Source: Cellvibrionaceae bacterium (GTDB lineage: Bacteria; Pseudomonadota; Gammaproteobacteria; Pseudomonadales; Cellvibrionaceae). Taken from it: a stretch of 23,949 nucleotides of DNA. The stretch spans positions 1 through 23,949 of the forward strand of contig JALUYN010000016.1 in assembly GCA_027012915.1 (NCBI GenBank), in the 5' to 3' direction. Of the stretch, positions 23,542 to 23,949 are shown one piece after another; positions within the stretch are counted from its first letter, which is position 1, and every line of letters starts with the position of its first letter. A model generated the notes under the pieces. The model ran no database searches, was not told the origin of the DNA, and was given only the letters and a program-made list of their open reading frames with translations. A program made the position numbers and the translations under genes.

Positions 23542-23559
23542 GCGTATCCTTCGATCAAT

Positions 23560-23828
23560 TTCCCTGCACGGTCGAGAAACCCTCATACGTTCAGCTAGCA
23601 GCTGCGTGAGTAGGCGGTTACATTGCAAGGTTGCCCAATGTGGCCCCATATATAGGGTACCGATGAAGATTGTGAAAACCCTGAGTCGTCAAAATAATAG
23701 AACTCGTGCTCACCCTGGTACTGCCGCTGGAGTGAATTGATGAGGCCTTGGATGTTTCGGAAAACCGTCTCGTCACGCAGTGCAGTGAGTGTCGGATAGG
23801 CTTGAGTCTGAAGATATTTTGTTCGTAA
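23560..23828 (-). pseudogene. degenerate IS630-type transposase fragment
   Basis: The minus-strand frame from 23828 reads through EFYYFDDSGFSQSSSVPYIW, then IGQPCNVTAYS, matching the block around a catalytic Asp of IS630-type transposases (compare the usual YFDESGFS...PY.W..IG). It is interrupted by a TAG at 23595-23597 and a TGA at 23583-23585, after which LNV and GFLDRAGKL resume in the same frame, where an intact copy would read LNVLGFL. A further TAG (23829-23831) precedes it. No start, N-terminal domain or remaining catalytic residues are identifiable, so this is a dead remnant. Confidence 0.75.
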
Positions 23829-23949
23829 CTATTCAGTTGGCTGTGGGTAGGGGGTCGCCAACCACCTGATTTTTCTGCATAGTGTACCCAGACAACCGAC
23901 ATGCCATGCGGTGACATGACCATCAGCGATATCAACGTCGACGAGGCCC

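Larger units (their letters stand above)
23364..23949. other. non-coding tail with insertion sequence debris
   Basis: After pcaD there is no intact gene. The region holds a perfect hairpin at 23513-23541 and a decayed IS630-type transposase at about 23560-23828. At the extreme right edge an ATG at 23916 opens a plus-strand frame reading MTISDINVDEA, which runs off the window and is too short to judge. No clear intrinsic terminator for the pca operon is seen. Confidence 0.6.

Noticed and set aside
23618..23935. 105-codon minus-strand frame at the right end
   Set aside because: The transposase similarity lies in a different frame of the same strand, so this open frame is an accident of the decayed element.
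1..23949. CRISPR array, tRNA, rRNA or prophage
   Set aside because: No regularly spaced repeats, cloverleaf-like sequences, ribosomal RNA segments or phage genes were seen on either strand.

Overview
The window looks like chromosomal accessory DNA of a gammaproteobacterium. Protein flavour, the pca gene arrangement and moderate, uneven GC suggest a Halomonas-like member of the Halomonadaceae; this is inference from recognition, not a database match. Almost everything encodes uptake and breakdown of small carboxylic acids as CoA thioesters, converging on the beta-ketoadipate pathway.

Layout. (1) 1-665: AT-rich stretch without a convincing gene, containing a perfect 25-bp inverted repeat at 426-482. 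(2) 666-5591: a divergon. Leftward it encodes an AtoE-type short-chain fatty acid transporter, a YciI-like protein, a CatC-type muconolactone isomerase and an SDR dehydrogenase. Rightward it encodes a 3-hydroxyacyl-CoA dehydrogenase overlapping a cyclase-family hydrolase. Its substrate is not evident. (3) 5822-10478: a tripartite tricarboxylate transporter (tctC, tctB, tctA), then an unrecognised polytopic membrane protein. (4) 10596-18255: an acyl-CoA dehydrogenase behind an IclR regulator (leftward), facing enoyl-CoA hydratase, PaaH-type 3-hydroxyacyl-CoA dehydrogenase, CaiB-type CoA-transferase, etfB and etfA (rightward). (5) 18256-18595: an IS481-type remnant wedged between the stop codons of etfA and pcaR. 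(6) 18596-23363: PcaR-type regulator facing pcaI, pcaJ, pcaF and pcaD. (7) 23364-23949: non-coding DNA with a decayed IS630-type transposase.

How the parts could work together (inference). A dicarboxylate such as adipate enters by the TctABC system and is activated by the CaiB-type transferase. It is oxidised by the acyl-CoA dehydrogenase with EtfAB as electron acceptor, hydrated, and oxidised to 3-oxoadipyl-CoA. PcaF then cleaves this to succinyl-CoA and acetyl-CoA. This parallels the dca-pca arrangement known in Acinetobacter. CatC and PcaD would together take muconolactone to 3-oxoadipate, and PcaIJ would activate that, so both routes meet at PcaF.

Regulation is unusually readable. The first IclR protein is paired with a 21-bp palindrome (12694-12714) and a degenerate copy (12857-12873). 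The PcaR-type protein is paired with two copies of TGTTCG-N5-CGAACA (19441-19457 and 19694-19710).
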